A stretch of DNA of 64,000 nt, taken from positions 1-64,000 of the forward strand of contig CAJTYG010000009.1 in NCBI GenBank assembly GCA_910584155.1, read 5' to 3'. Source of the DNA: an uncultured Christensenella sp. Its GTDB lineage: Bacteria; Bacillota; Clostridia; Christensenellales; CAG-917. The translations under genes and the position numbers were made by a program. This document shows, piece after piece, positions 17,295 through 25,970 of this stretch (its first letter is position 1; each line of letters opens with the position of its first letter). Under the pieces are notes generated by a model that had not been told where the DNA came from, made no database searches, and was given only the letters and a program-made list of their open reading frames with translations.

Positions 17295-17517
17295 AAGATT
17301 TGAAGTCATATTGCCTATTATCACGGCAGAATTGATAAGCTTTATTATGAAAGAGGATTCGCTTGGCGAGGACGACGCAATAAACCGTCTGTATGCGACA
17401 AGGTTATATGAATTGCTGGAAAACGAAAAAACAAAAGTATGGCAATACAGCACATATATGCTGTTAGAGTTATATAACCGTGAAAAGGCAGGTGAGCTGA
17501 TACTCCCGGAGGTGTGA
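17284..17517 (+). CDS. Small helical cassette protein (DUF3791-type neighbour)
   Basis: 77 residues from GTG 17284, chosen because AGAGAGGA lies six bases upstream and the frame overlaps the end of the DUF3990 gene; an ATG at 17260 is possible. It contains VILPIITAELISFIMKED and LYATRLYELLENEKTKVWQY, helical throughout with no cysteine motif. It resembles the small helical proteins that travel with DUF3990 genes. Role unknown; possible antitoxin or partner. Confidence 0.7.
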   Translation: MENKRFEVILPIITAELISFIMKEDSLGEDDAINRLYATRLYELLENEKTKVWQYSTYMLLELYNREKAGELILPEV

Positions 17518-17518
17518 G

Positions 17519-17725
17519 ATGAGCAAAACATTAAAATTTAAAACATATTGCATAGAGGCGTATAAACAAGCAAAAGGTTTGACAGGGAAAGAGGTGCAAG
17601 CCTTATTCCAAAAATATAATGTCTTGGACTATATAAGCGAATTTTATGAGTTGCTGCACTCGACGAGCGAAAGCTATATCATAGATGATATAGACATTTA
17701 TATAAAAGCAAGACAAAGCGCCTGA
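17519..17725 (+). CDS. DUF3791 protein
   Basis: 68 residues. The pattern YCIEAYKQAKGLTGKEVQAL, LFQKYNVLDYISEFYELLHS and the closing DDIDIYIKARQ match DUF3791, a helical family commonly encoded next to DUF3990. It has a strong GGAGGTG ribosome binding site and starts two bases after the previous stop. A partner or inhibitor role for the DUF3990 protein is inferred from context only. Confidence 0.8.
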   Translation: MSKTLKFKTYCIEAYKQAKGLTGKEVQALFQKYNVLDYISEFYELLHSTSESYIIDDIDIYIKARQSA

Positions 17726-18062
17726 TTACGAGGGCGTATTGTCAAGCGTAAATAGGTTGACGAAGCCGTTTCACAGCGATATTTGAGAGCTTGTATTTTT
17801 GTATGTACTTGTGGCGTAGCAACAGCCAAAACAGGTTGACAAAGCTGTTTTAAAGGGATATATTATATACGAAATCAAAAACGATGAGTGTTTGAGCGAG
17901 GTCGGAGTGAAGGTGTAAACCGACACGATGAGTGGCAAAAACAGAGGTTCGGAGTGTAAGACGATGGAAATTGGCGTATTTTGTGCGCTGTCGTTTTGCA
18001 CGGCAGCGTTTTTTATTTGCAGATTTATATGCACATATGCGCATAAATAACGGCGGTCGTTT
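17726..18062 (+). ncRNA. Promoter–short RNA–terminator unit upstream of the TM1266-like regulator
   Basis: No protein gene fits. A consensus promoter (TTGACA 17836–17841, 17-base spacer, TATATT 17859–17864) predicts a transcript from about 17871. It has a GTCGG/CCGAC hairpin (17901–17905 with 17920–17924), two copies of ACGATGAGTG (17881, 17925) and an intrinsic terminator at 17986–18014. The product would be roughly 145 nt: either a small RNA or an attenuated leader for the regulator/transporter genes. It matches no riboswitch I know. Just upstream, TTGACRAAGCCGTTTCAC-like segments recur (16727, 17758, 17836). Confidence 0.55.
17986..18014 (+). terminator. Intrinsic terminator of the short RNA
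   Basis: CGCTGTCG (17986–17993) pairs with CGGCAGCG (18001–18008) with one G·T pair, followed by six T. Confidence 0.8.
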
Positions 18063-18276
18063 ATGAAGAGAATAGTTGTTGTGGGCATTGTGGTAAAGGG
18101 CGACCGCTCGGCGGTCGGACAGATGCAGAGGGCGCTTAGCGACTTTGCGGACAACATAGTGAGGTGTTTATGAAAAGAATAGGCGTTGTGGGTATTGTGG
18201 TAAAGGGCGACCGCTCGGCGGTCGGGCAGACGCAGAGGGCGCTTAGCGACTTTGCGGACAACATAGTGAGGTGTTT
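18063..18276 (+). repeat. Two truncated copies of the TM1266-like gene start (107-bp period)
   Basis: ATG codons at 18063 and 18170 begin 36-codon frames MKRI(V/G)VVGIVVKGDRSAV and on, each ending at a TGA that overlaps the next ATG (ATGA). The intact gene starts at 18277, again 107 bp on. Both truncated copies share DNIVRCL in place of DIIVGRM, so they are closer to each other than to the intact gene. Confidence 0.85.
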
Positions 18277-18528
18277 ATGAAAAGAATAGGCGTGGTGGGC
18301 ATTGTAGTAAAGGGCGACCGCTCGGTGGTCGGGCAGATGCAGAGGGTGCTTAGCGACTTTGCGGATATCATCGTGGGACGTATGGGCGTGCCGCACGACG
18401 GTATAAACACCATTGCGCTGATTGTCGAGGGCGAGCAGGAGCGCATATCCGCACTCACGGGCAAGCTCGGGCAGTTTGGCGACCTGTCTGTAAAATCGGC
18501 TCTTACGTCTTTTGAGATGATTGAATGA
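18277..18528 (+). CDS. TM1266-like (iron-only hydrogenase system) regulator
   Basis: 83 residues. RIGVVGIVVKGDRSVVGQMQ, DIIVGRMGVPH, INTIALIVEGEQERISAL and TGKLGQFGDLSVKSAL match the TM1266 family, ACT-like ferredoxin-fold proteins often encoded with [FeFe]-hydrogenase maturation genes. None of those genes is in this window; here it precedes an ABC importer. The function name comes from family annotation, and a ligand-sensing or nickel/iron-related role is only inferred. Start ATG 18277 overlaps the stop of the second truncated copy. Confidence 0.82.
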   Translation: MKRIGVVGIVVKGDRSVVGQMQRVLSDFADIIVGRMGVPHDGINTIALIVEGEQERISALTGKLGQFGDLSVKSALTSFEMIE

Positions 18529-18571
18529 CGGCAATAATAAACATATCGAAATAAATTTTTGAGGTATAATT

Positions 18572-19579
18572 ATGAAAAGAATTTTCAAAACGGTTTCCGT
18601 ACTTCTGACAGTGGCGATGATTGCGCTGCTGTCCGTCTGTCTGTTTGCCTGCGACAGGACGAGGGACAGGGGCGAGCTTCGCTTTGCCGCTCCGCAGGGT
18701 ACGCCTGCGCTTGCAATGCTGCGCCTTGCAGAGGACAATAAAAAGCTTGACGGCGCAACGATGGATTATGCCGTAGTGGCTCCGTCCGCCATACAGGTTG
18801 AGATGAGGGACGAAAGAGCAGATATAGTCATTATGCCTATAAACGCAGGCGCAAAGCTGATAAATCAGGGCAAGAATTATAAGCTTGTCAGCGTTGCGGT
18901 TGAGGGCAGCCTGTTTCTGATTGGGAATAAACAGGGCGGCGGCGCAATAACCTTTGCCGATATCAAGGGCAAAAAGATTGCGTGCATAGGGCAGAACAAC
19001 GTCCCCGGACTGACGTTTGAACACATCCTTAAAGGCAACGGCATAGACGTTGTTTACAGCGGCGAGCCGACACAAAATCAGGTGCTTATAAGCTACGTCG
19101 CCGAGGGCTCGAACGCAAAGAGCGAATATGAGGCGGGACGTGTCGATTTTATGGTGGTAGGCGAGCCTGCGGCAACTATGTTTAAATCGGCTCCGTCTTC
19201 ACGTGGCGTAAACGCCGAGATGAATTTGCAGCTTCAGTACAGCGCATTGCACGTCGGGGCGGACAGCTATCCGCAGGCGGGGCTTTTTGTGCGCACGTCG
19301 CTTGCAAACGACAGGCAGTTTATGGACGCACTCTTTGACGCACTCGAGGACAGCAAGGATTGGGTTGAAGCCAACCCCGCAGAGGTGACTGCCTTGGCAA
19401 AGAAGCTGTATGAAAGCGCAAGCTTCCCCGCCGCAAGCATATTGAGATGCGCTATCGATTGCGACGAGCTCGATAACGAGGACAAAGACGAGATAATAGC
19501 TTTCCTTAAAATAATCGCTCCCACCGATAGCTACGGCAACGCAATAGATTGGGAAGCGGCAAGAGACAGACTGTTTTGA
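18572..19579 (+). CDS. ABC importer substrate-binding lipoprotein, NitT/TauT type
   Basis: 335 residues. The signal peptide and lipobox (LSVCLFAC) place the mature Cys at 27. The mature protein has the two-lobed periplasmic-binding-like pattern: LRFAAPQGTPALAMLRLAED, then DIVIMPINAGAKLINQG, ITFADIKGKKIACIGQ and DFMVVGEPAATMF. This fits the NMT1/SsuA/TauA group (sulfonates, nitrate, thiamine precursors). The ligand is not predictable. It is co-oriented with the permease and ATPase that follow within a few bases. Confidence 0.88.
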   Translation: MKRIFKTVSVLLTVAMIALLSVCLFACDRTRDRGELRFAAPQGTPALAMLRLAEDNKKLDGATMDYAVVAPSAIQVEMRDERADIVIMPINAGAKLINQGKNYKLVSVAVEGSLFLIGNKQGGGAITFADIKGKKIACIGQNNVPGLTFEHILKGNGIDVVYSGEPTQNQVLISYVAEGSNAKSEYEAGRVDFMVVGEPAATMFKSAPSSRGVNAEMNLQLQYSALHVGADSYPQAGLFVRTSLANDRQFMDALFDALEDSKDWVEANPAEVTALAKKLYESASFPAASILRCAIDCDELDNEDKDEIIAFLKIIAPTDSYGNAIDWEAARDRLF

Positions 19580-19582
19580 TAA

Positions 19583-20371
19583 ATGGCAAAAGCGACCTTT
19601 GACAAAGCAAGGGTAAAGAGAATTGCCCTCAATATATTTTATCCGCTGCTGGCATTTGCGATAGTGCTGGCAGTCTGGGCTGTTGCGTCAAAGCTGAAGG
19701 ATAACGCCTTTGTGCTGCCTATGCCCGACGCCGTGCTTGAAAGATTTTTTAAGCTGGGTGCGGAAAGCGGCTTCTGGCAGAGCGTAGGGCTGTCGCTTTT
19801 GCGCACGCTTTTGTGCTTTGCGCTGTCCTTTGTGCTTGCGCTTTTGCTGGCGGCAATTTCGGGACTGTTTGACCCTTTGCACCGTGTGCTGTCGCCTATA
19901 GTATCCTTTTTGCGGGCTGCGCCGACGGTGGCAGTCATACTCATCGCATATGCGTTTATAAGCACCGACTTTATGGCTATTGCGGTGGGATTTTTGGTTG
20001 CGTTTCCCATAATGTACTCCGCATTTCACTCCGAGATAAAGGGGGTGGACGGCGACCTGCTGAAGATGGCAAGGGTGTACGGGGTGCGCCCGATAGACAG
20101 GATAAGGTTTATATATCTGCCGAGCATTGCGGACTGTCTTTTCGATACGGGCAAATCTACGCTTTCGCTTACCCTCAAGGTGATTGTGGCGGCGGAAATC
20201 CTGACGAATATATCGATGAGCATTGGCGGCAAAATACAGTTTGCAAACTCCACGTTCGAAATAGTTTATCTGCTTGCGTGGACGCTTGTGGCTATCGTTT
20301 TCAGCTTTGTGCTCGAGGGAATTGTCGCCATTTTAAAAAAGCTGTGGGAGGTGGCAAAATGTCGCAGATAG
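19583..20371 (+). CDS. ABC importer permease, NitT/TauT type
   Basis: 262 residues with about six membrane helices. It belongs to the BPD_transp_1 family; the coupling segment reads LLKMARVYGVRPIDRIRFIY (E-A-A-like loop). It starts three bases after the binding protein stop and overlaps the ATPase start by 13 bases. It forms the channel of the importer. Confidence 0.9.
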   Translation: MAKATFDKARVKRIALNIFYPLLAFAIVLAVWAVASKLKDNAFVLPMPDAVLERFFKLGAESGFWQSVGLSLLRTLLCFALSFVLALLLAAISGLFDPLHRVLSPIVSFLRAAPTVAVILIAYAFISTDFMAIAVGFLVAFPIMYSAFHSEIKGVDGDLLKMARVYGVRPIDRIRFIYLPSIADCLFDTGKSTLSLTLKVIVAAEILTNISMSIGGKIQFANSTFEIVYLLAWTLVAIVFSFVLEGIVAILKKLWEVAKCRR

Positions 20372-21126
20372 ACGAAAAAAACATATCCCAAAGGGCGGAA
20401 GCCTCAAGCGATATAAGGGGCGTTGAGATAAAGGGGCTTAAGGTCGCATACGGCGAAAAGACGATATTCGACGGCTTTGATATCAGCTTTAAGGCAAACG
20501 GCATAAGCGTGGTTCTGGGCGGAAGCGGCGTCGGAAAGAGTACGCTTTTAAACGCTATAGCGGGACTGCTCCCGTATGAGGGAAGCATAGAAAGAGAGAC
20601 GGGCAACGTCAGCTATATTTTTCAAAACGACAGGTTGATACCCTCAATTTCGGTGTATAAAAACCTTGATTTGATACTTAGGGCGGTTTTTAAGGATAAA
20701 AACGAGCGCAGGCGCAGAATAGACGAAATGCTTGAAATACTTGAAATATCCGAGCTTTCGTCAAAGCTGCCCACAACTCTTAGCGGCGGTCAGGCGCAGC
20801 GTGTGGCGATGGCGAGGGCGTATCTTTATCCGAGCACGGTGCTGCTGCTCGACGAGCCGTTTAAGGCACTGGACCCTGCGCTTAAGGCGAGGCTGATTGC
20901 TAAGCTCATTGCCCTTAACGAGCGTGAAAAACGTACGGTCGTTTTTGTTACGCACGCAATAGACGAGTGCCTTTTGCTTGCCGACGAATACTTTGTGCTG
21001 TCCGACTCGCCCGCAAAAGTTTCGTTTTGCGGAAATATACCGTCCGATAAGCGGCAAAGGCGACTTGACGACGGCGAGCTGAACGAGGTGCGTGCCGCAC
21101 TTTTGAAGAATATAATGCAGCTATAA
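20359..21126 (+). CDS. ABC importer ATPase, NitT/TauT type
   Basis: 255 residues. Walker A GGSGVGKST, Q-loop FQNDR, signature LSGGQAQRVAMARAYL, Walker B TVLLLDEPFKALD and H-loop VTHAIDE are all present. ATG 20359 is preceded by GGGAGGTGG inside the permease end. No terminator is obvious after it; a strong promoter for rpmE follows 50 bases later. Confidence 0.92.
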   Translation: MSQIDEKNISQRAEASSDIRGVEIKGLKVAYGEKTIFDGFDISFKANGISVVLGGSGVGKSTLLNAIAGLLPYEGSIERETGNVSYIFQNDRLIPSISVYKNLDLILRAVFKDKNERRRRIDEMLEILEISELSSKLPTTLSGGQAQRVAMARAYLYPSTVLLLDEPFKALDPALKARLIAKLIALNEREKRTVVFVTHAIDECLLLADEYFVLSDSPAKVSFCGNIPSDKRQRRLDDGELNEVRAALLKNIMQL

Positions 21127-21174
21127 TGTCAAACGGTTGAAAACTGCAGTTGAAAACTGCTGTAGCGAAAACAG

Positions 21175-21203
21175 TTGACAACTGCCGTGTTTGCGTGTAT
21201 AAT
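21175..21203 (+). promoter_or_regulatory. Perfect consensus promoter for rpmE
   Basis: TTGACA (21175–21180), a 17-base spacer and TATAAT (21198–21203). It is one of the few exact consensus promoters in the window, consistent with high expression of a ribosomal protein. Confidence 0.88.
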
Positions 21204-21275
21204 GAAGAAACTTTATATCATATATGCGCAGCGTGGCGCATGTGGGTGTAAAAAAACGAATTACGGAGAATAGCA

Positions 21276-21482
21276 ATGAAAGAAGGTATCCATCCAAAAT
21301 ACCATGACGTCACCGTCACCTGCGCTTGCGGACACACCTTTGTAACGGGCACGACTAAGGACGTGACAGAAATGAAGGTTGAAATTTGCTCGAAGTGCCA
21401 CCCTTATTTTACAGGTAAGCAAAAGCTTGTCGATACAGGCGGACGTGTTGACAAATTTAAGAAGAGATACAATCTCGACTGA
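21276..21482 (+). CDS. rpmE: 50S ribosomal protein L31
   Basis: 68 residues. It is the zinc-binding form of L31: CACGHTF near 16–22 and CSKCHPYFTGKQKLVDTGGR from about 37. The large-subunit protein contributes to the inter-subunit bridge. It has a strong promoter upstream and an intrinsic terminator downstream, followed by the DUF1385–prmC–prfA genes, a common Clostridia neighbourhood. Confidence 0.97.
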   Translation: MKEGIHPKYHDVTVTCACGHTFVTGTTKDVTEMKVEICSKCHPYFTGKQKLVDTGGRVDKFKKRYNLD

Positions 21483-21496
21483 CGGTAAAACGAAAG

Positions 21497-21538
21497 ATGC
21501 AGGCACACACTTTGTAGCCTGCATTTCTCTTTTATTTT
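21497..21538 (+). terminator. Intrinsic terminator after rpmE
   Basis: ATGCAGGC (21497–21504) pairs with GCCTGCAT (21517–21524), then an imperfect T-rich tract. Confidence 0.7.
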
Positions 21539-21554
21539 GACTTTTAATGTGAAA

Positions 21555-23423
21555 ATGCTACGAACGGACAAAGAAAATTGCAAAAATAAGGACGGCGCAA
21601 AAAAGAGAACTAAGGCCGTAAGACGTACATCTATCGGCGGACAGGCGGTGCTCGAGGGCGTGATGATGAAGGGCGAACGCTCCATAGCCACCGCAGTGCG
21701 CACCGCAAGCGGCGATATAACGGTGGAAAGCAAATACGTTAAAAGCGCTAAGGAAAAAAACGTTTTCTTCCGCCTGCCGTTTATAAGAGGCGTGGTCAAT
21801 CTCGTCACGCAGCTCTTTCAGGGCACGGGGATAATACTGCGCTCCGCAGAGGTCTACGGCGACTTTGCAGAACCCTCTAAGCTGGATAAGTGGATGGCGG
21901 ACAAGCTCAAGATAAATCCGATGAGCGTGCTTATGGCGTTTTCGGTGATACTGGGCATTGCGCTTGCCGTAGGACTGTTTGTGTTTTTGCCCAACTTTCT
22001 TGCGGGACTCATCTGCGATAACGCTGCGGCTATCGCCTCAAGCTCGCTAAAAAGCCTGTGGTACAGCCTCATAGAGGGCGGAATTATGGTGACGATTTTT
22101 ATTTGCTATATTCTGCTCGTCACGCTGATGAAGGACGTGCGCAGAGTGTTTATGTATCACGGCGCCGAGCACAAGGTGATAAGCTGCTATGAACACGGGC
22201 TCGACCTCACCGTCGAAAACGCAAGGACTATGCGCAGAGAGCACAGCCGCTGCGGCACTACGTTTTTGTTTTTTGTGGTCACGGTGAGCATACTCGTGTT
22301 TGTGCTGATAAACTTTATGCTTGAAAAATGCGGGCTGCTCGTGGGGCAAAAGGCGCTTGACGCACTGATAAAGCTCGGCTTCAAGCTGCTGTTTCTGCCC
22401 GTCGTGGCAGGCGTTTCATACGAGCTTTTGAAGCTGCTTGCAAAGAGCGATTGCCTATTTGTGCGCATACTGCGTGCGCCGGGAATGGCACTGCAAAAGC
22501 TTACTACTAAAGAACCTACGGACGATATGCTCGAGGTGTCGTTGACGGCGTTTAAGACGGTTATGGCGATGGACGCAGACCCGTCGCTGCCCGAGCGTCA
22601 GTTTGAAATCAACGTGCCATACGGCATTGCGAGAGCAAATGCGCAAAAGGTCGCAAAGAACGCCGACGAGGCGGATTTGGACTGGCTGTTTGCTGAAGCG
22701 CTCGGCGTAAAGCGCAGTCACGTTGCAGAGCTTAAGACTCTCAGCAAGGCGCAGTACGACAGCGTTATGGAAATTGCAAAGCGTATGTCGGACGGCACTC
22801 CGCTACAATATGCTTTGGGCAACACCGAATTTTACGGCATAAGGCTTGCGGTAAACAAAAACGTGCTCATTCCACGTCCCGAGACCGAGGAGCTTGCCGA
22901 GCTTGCAATAGCCGAAGCATCCGCAAGGGAAAACGCTACCGTGCTCGACCTTTGTACGGGAAGCGGCGCAATCGCAGTGGCTGTCGCTAAAAATACTGCC
23001 GCTCGGGTGTGCGCTTCGGATATAAGCGAGGGCGCATTGCAGGTGGCAAGGGCAAACGCTCTCAACGTCGGCGCAGATATAGCGTTTTTGAAAAGCGATT
23101 TGTTTGACGGCATAGAGGGCAGGTTTGACGTGATAGTTTCAAATCCGCCATACATTCCCACCGCCGATATCGCTACGCTCGACGAGAAGGTGAAGGGCTT
23201 TGAGCCTATGCTTGCGCTTGACGGCGGCGATGACGGACTTAAGTTTTATCGCAGGATAGCGGACGGCTTGGACGCTCATCTGTCGGACGGCGGCGTGCTG
23301 CTTCTGGAAATGGGCATAGGACAAGCCGAAAGCATATCCGAGATATTTGCCGCATACGACGTACAAATCAAAAAGGATATCGAGGGCGTTGAGCGTATCG
23401 CCCTTGTGAGAAGAAAAATATGA
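21555..23423 (+). CDS. prmC: Fused DUF1385 (YqhQ-like) membrane protein and release-factor glutamine methyltransferase PrmC
   Basis: 622 residues from ATG 21555 (weak ribosome binding site; an in-frame TTG at 21537 is an alternative). Residues 10–320 carry the DUF1385 pattern TSIGGQAVLEGVMMKG, FMYHGAEHKVISCYE and REHSRCGTTF with about four membrane helices. Residues about 330–620 are PrmC: LQYALGNTEFYG, NVLIPRPETEEL, VLDLCTGSGAIAV and the catalytic NPPY at 530–533. PrmC methylates the GGQ glutamine of release factors, and prfA follows with an ATGA overlap. In many Clostridia the two parts are adjacent separate genes; here they are one frame. Confidence 0.93.
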   Translation: MLRTDKENCKNKDGAKKRTKAVRRTSIGGQAVLEGVMMKGERSIATAVRTASGDITVESKYVKSAKEKNVFFRLPFIRGVVNLVTQLFQGTGIILRSAEVYGDFAEPSKLDKWMADKLKINPMSVLMAFSVILGIALAVGLFVFLPNFLAGLICDNAAAIASSSLKSLWYSLIEGGIMVTIFICYILLVTLMKDVRRVFMYHGAEHKVISCYEHGLDLTVENARTMRREHSRCGTTFLFFVVTVSILVFVLINFMLEKCGLLVGQKALDALIKLGFKLLFLPVVAGVSYELLKLLAKSDCLFVRILRAPGMALQKLTTKEPTDDMLEVSLTAFKTVMAMDADPSLPERQFEINVPYGIARANAQKVAKNADEADLDWLFAEALGVKRSHVAELKTLSKAQYDSVMEIAKRMSDGTPLQYALGNTEFYGIRLAVNKNVLIPRPETEELAELAIAEASARENATVLDLCTGSGAIAVAVAKNTAARVCASDISEGALQVARANALNVGADIAFLKSDLFDGIEGRFDVIVSNPPYIPTADIATLDEKVKGFEPMLALDGGDDGLKFYRRIADGLDAHLSDGGVLLLEMGIGQAESISEIFAAYDVQIKKDIEGVERIALVRRKI

Positions 23424-24505
23424 AGATAAGCGACGCATTGCTTTTAAAACTGGATAAGATAGACGCACGCTACGCCGAGGTGGGCGAAAGTCTGTCTAAG
23501 CCCGAAATCATATCCGATCAGGAGCAGTTTCGGGCTTTGTCAAAGGAACACTCCGACCTGTCGCCTATAGTCGAAAAATACGCCGAATATAAGCGGCATA
23601 AAAGGGACTTCGAGGACTGCCTCGAGATAGTGGCTACAGAGACCGACACGGAAATGAGAGGGCTTGCAAAAGAGGAAGCGGACGGGCTAAGAGACGTTTT
23701 GGATAAGGACGTGGAAGAAATAAAGCTTTCGCTGCTGCCGAAGGACCCAAACGAAAACAACAACGTCATTATGGAAATAAGGGCGGGCGCAGGCGGCGAC
23801 GAAGCGGCGCTGTTCGGCACCGAGCTTATGCGTATGTACCGCCACTACGCCGATATCAACCGCTGGAAGGTGGAAGAGGTAAATATGAATTTCACCGAGC
23901 TCGGCGGCGCAAAGGAACTCGTTTTTATGATTACGGGCAAGGGCGTTTACGGCAAGCTTAAGTTTGAAAGCGGCGTGCACAGGGTGCAGCGTGTGCCCGA
24001 GACGGAATCGCAGGGCAGAGTGCATACCTCTACCGTCACCGTGGCGGTGCTGCCCGAGGCGCAGGACGTCGAGGTGAATTTAAACGAGAACGATATCAAG
24101 GTGGACACCTATCGCTCGGGCGGAGCGGGCGGTCAGCACGTAAATAAGACTGAAAGCGCAATAAGAATGACGCACCTGCCTACGGGCATAGTGGTCGAGT
24201 GTCAGGACGAGCGCAGTCAGATAAAAAACAGGGAAAAGGCGATGAAGGTGCTTAAGTCAAGGGTGTACGACTACTATCAGTCGCAGGCGCAGAAGGAATA
24301 CGCCGAAAATCGCCGTGCACAGGTGGGTACGGGCGACAGAAGCGAGCGCATACGCACCTACAACTTTCCGCAGGGCAGAGTGACGGACCATAGAATAGGG
24401 CTTACGCTTTACTCGCTGGATAAGTTTATGCTCGGCGAGATGGACGAGATGATATCCGCTCTTCAGATAGCCGTACAAAACAAAATGCTTGAAAATATCG
24501 ATTGA
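23420..24505 (+). CDS. prfA: Peptide chain release factor 1
   Basis: 361 residues. The GGQ motif lies in SGGAGGQHVNKTESA at about 233–247 and the codon-recognition PET motif in RVPETESQGRVHTS near 193, the RF1 rather than RF2 type. It terminates translation at UAA and UAG. Coupled to prmC by a 4-base overlap, so the enzyme and its substrate are made together. The 3' end runs into a short duplicated segment (ATTGAGAAAACATATAAG twice, 24502–24540). Confidence 0.97.
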   Translation: MKISDALLLKLDKIDARYAEVGESLSKPEIISDQEQFRALSKEHSDLSPIVEKYAEYKRHKRDFEDCLEIVATETDTEMRGLAKEEADGLRDVLDKDVEEIKLSLLPKDPNENNNVIMEIRAGAGGDEAALFGTELMRMYRHYADINRWKVEEVNMNFTELGGAKELVFMITGKGVYGKLKFESGVHRVQRVPETESQGRVHTSTVTVAVLPEAQDVEVNLNENDIKVDTYRSGGAGGQHVNKTESAIRMTHLPTGIVVECQDERSQIKNREKAMKVLKSRVYDYYQSQAQKEYAENRRAQVGTGDRSERIRTYNFPQGRVTDHRIGLTLYSLDKFMLGEMDEMISALQIAVQNKMLENID

Positions 24506-24570
24506 GAAAACATATAAGATAGATTGAGAAAACATATAAGAATGATCATATAATCGAAAGGAGGTGACTT

Positions 24571-25968
24571 ATGATAATTCGTTACAACAGGAACAGGAAT
24601 ATCCTCGAGGAACACGCCTACAAGCCGAATCTTCAGGATGTGACGCAACCAAACCTCAACAGAAAGGTGTTTACGTATGGCAAGATCCCGAAAATCGCCT
24701 TTAATATGCGCCACGTGCCGCTTGACTGTCCCGATGACATCTACATAAGCGACACCACTTTCCGTGACGGGCAGCAGGCTTCCGAGCCGTTTGCGACAGA
24801 GGATATCGTAAATCTGTTTAAAATGCTGCACAGACTCGGCGGTAAAAACGGCATTATCCGTCAGAGTGAATTTTTTTTATACAGCGAAAGAGATAAAAGG
24901 GCGCTCACGCAGTGTATGGAATTGGGATACGAATTTCCCGAAATCACAAGCTGGATAAGGGCAAACGAAAAGGACTTCGAGCTTGTTAAGCAGTTCGGCA
25001 TAAAGGAAACGGGAATACTGGTGAGCTGCTCCGACTACCATATCTTCAAAAAGATGAATATGACCCGCAAGCAGGCGATGGATAAATATCTATCCATTGT
25101 GAAAATGGCTCTCGACAGGGGAATAACGCCACGCTGCCACTTTGAGGATATCACAAGGGCGGACTATTTCGGCTTTGTCGTGCCGTTTGCAATCGAGCTT
25201 ATGAAGCTGAGCAGAGAGAGTGGAATACCCATCAAAATTCGTGCCTGCGATACGATGGGCTACGGCGTGAGCTACCCCGGTACGTCGGTGCCGAGAAGCG
25301 TGCAGGGCATAATCTACGGCTTCAGATACTACGCAGAGGTGCCGTCCGCACAGCTCGAGTGGCACGGGCATAACGACTTTTATAAGGCGGTCACAAACTC
25401 GGCGACGGCATGGCTCTACGGCTGCTCCACCGTCAATACGACGCTGCTCGGCATTGGCGAGCGTACTGGAAATACTCCGCTTGAGGCTATGGCTATAGAG
25501 TATGCGGCGCTGAGAGGCAATACGGGCGGAATGGACCTTAGCGTCATCACCGAAATTGCGGAATACTGCGAAAAGAAAATGCACTTCGATATACCCCCTC
25601 GCACCCCATTCGTCGGCAAAAACTTTAACGTGACTAAGGCGGGCATACACGCTGACGGTATGCTGAAGGATCAGGAAATTTACAATATCTTCGATACCGA
25701 AAAGATTTTGGGACGTAAGCCACGTGTCATCGTGGACTCCTTCAGCGGACTTGCGGGCATAGCGTTTTGGATAAACAGTTATTACAACCTGCCTACAGAG
25801 GCTACTGTGGACAAAAAGTGCGAGACGGTAGCGATCATAAAAAATATGATAGACAAGGAATATGAAGAGCTGCGTACCACCTGCATAAGCGACGCCGAGC
25901 TTGATATGATGCTTGCCGCCGCAGACCCCGCTCTTCACGCATCCTGCGTTGCTTATATGAATAGATGA
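24571..25968 (+). CDS. DRE-TIM metallolyase of the isopropylmalate/homocitrate/Re-citrate synthase group
   Basis: 465 residues. The TIM-barrel active site shows SDTTFRDGQQA (catalytic Arg and metal Asp), RCHFEDITRAD and the metal ligands in EWHGHNDF; the second region is FNVTKAGIHADG. It condenses acetyl-CoA with an alpha-keto acid. The family splits into isopropylmalate synthase, homocitrate synthase and the Re-face citrate synthase of some clostridia; no leuBCD genes are nearby, so citrate synthesis is a fair possibility. The C-terminal regulatory LeuA dimer domain is absent or short. AAAGGAGGTGA precedes the start. Confidence 0.85.
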   Translation: MIIRYNRNRNILEEHAYKPNLQDVTQPNLNRKVFTYGKIPKIAFNMRHVPLDCPDDIYISDTTFRDGQQASEPFATEDIVNLFKMLHRLGGKNGIIRQSEFFLYSERDKRALTQCMELGYEFPEITSWIRANEKDFELVKQFGIKETGILVSCSDYHIFKKMNMTRKQAMDKYLSIVKMALDRGITPRCHFEDITRADYFGFVVPFAIELMKLSRESGIPIKIRACDTMGYGVSYPGTSVPRSVQGIIYGFRYYAEVPSAQLEWHGHNDFYKAVTNSATAWLYGCSTVNTTLLGIGERTGNTPLEAMAIEYAALRGNTGGMDLSVITEIAEYCEKKMHFDIPPRTPFVGKNFNVTKAGIHADGMLKDQEIYNIFDTEKILGRKPRVIVDSFSGLAGIAFWINSYYNLPTEATVDKKCETVAIIKNMIDKEYEELRTTCISDAELDMMLAAADPALHASCVAYMNR

Positions 25969-25970
25969 CA

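Noticed and set aside
17871..18014. TPP, THF or other known riboswitch for the importer
   Set aside because: None of the conserved core motifs of the riboswitches I know could be matched.
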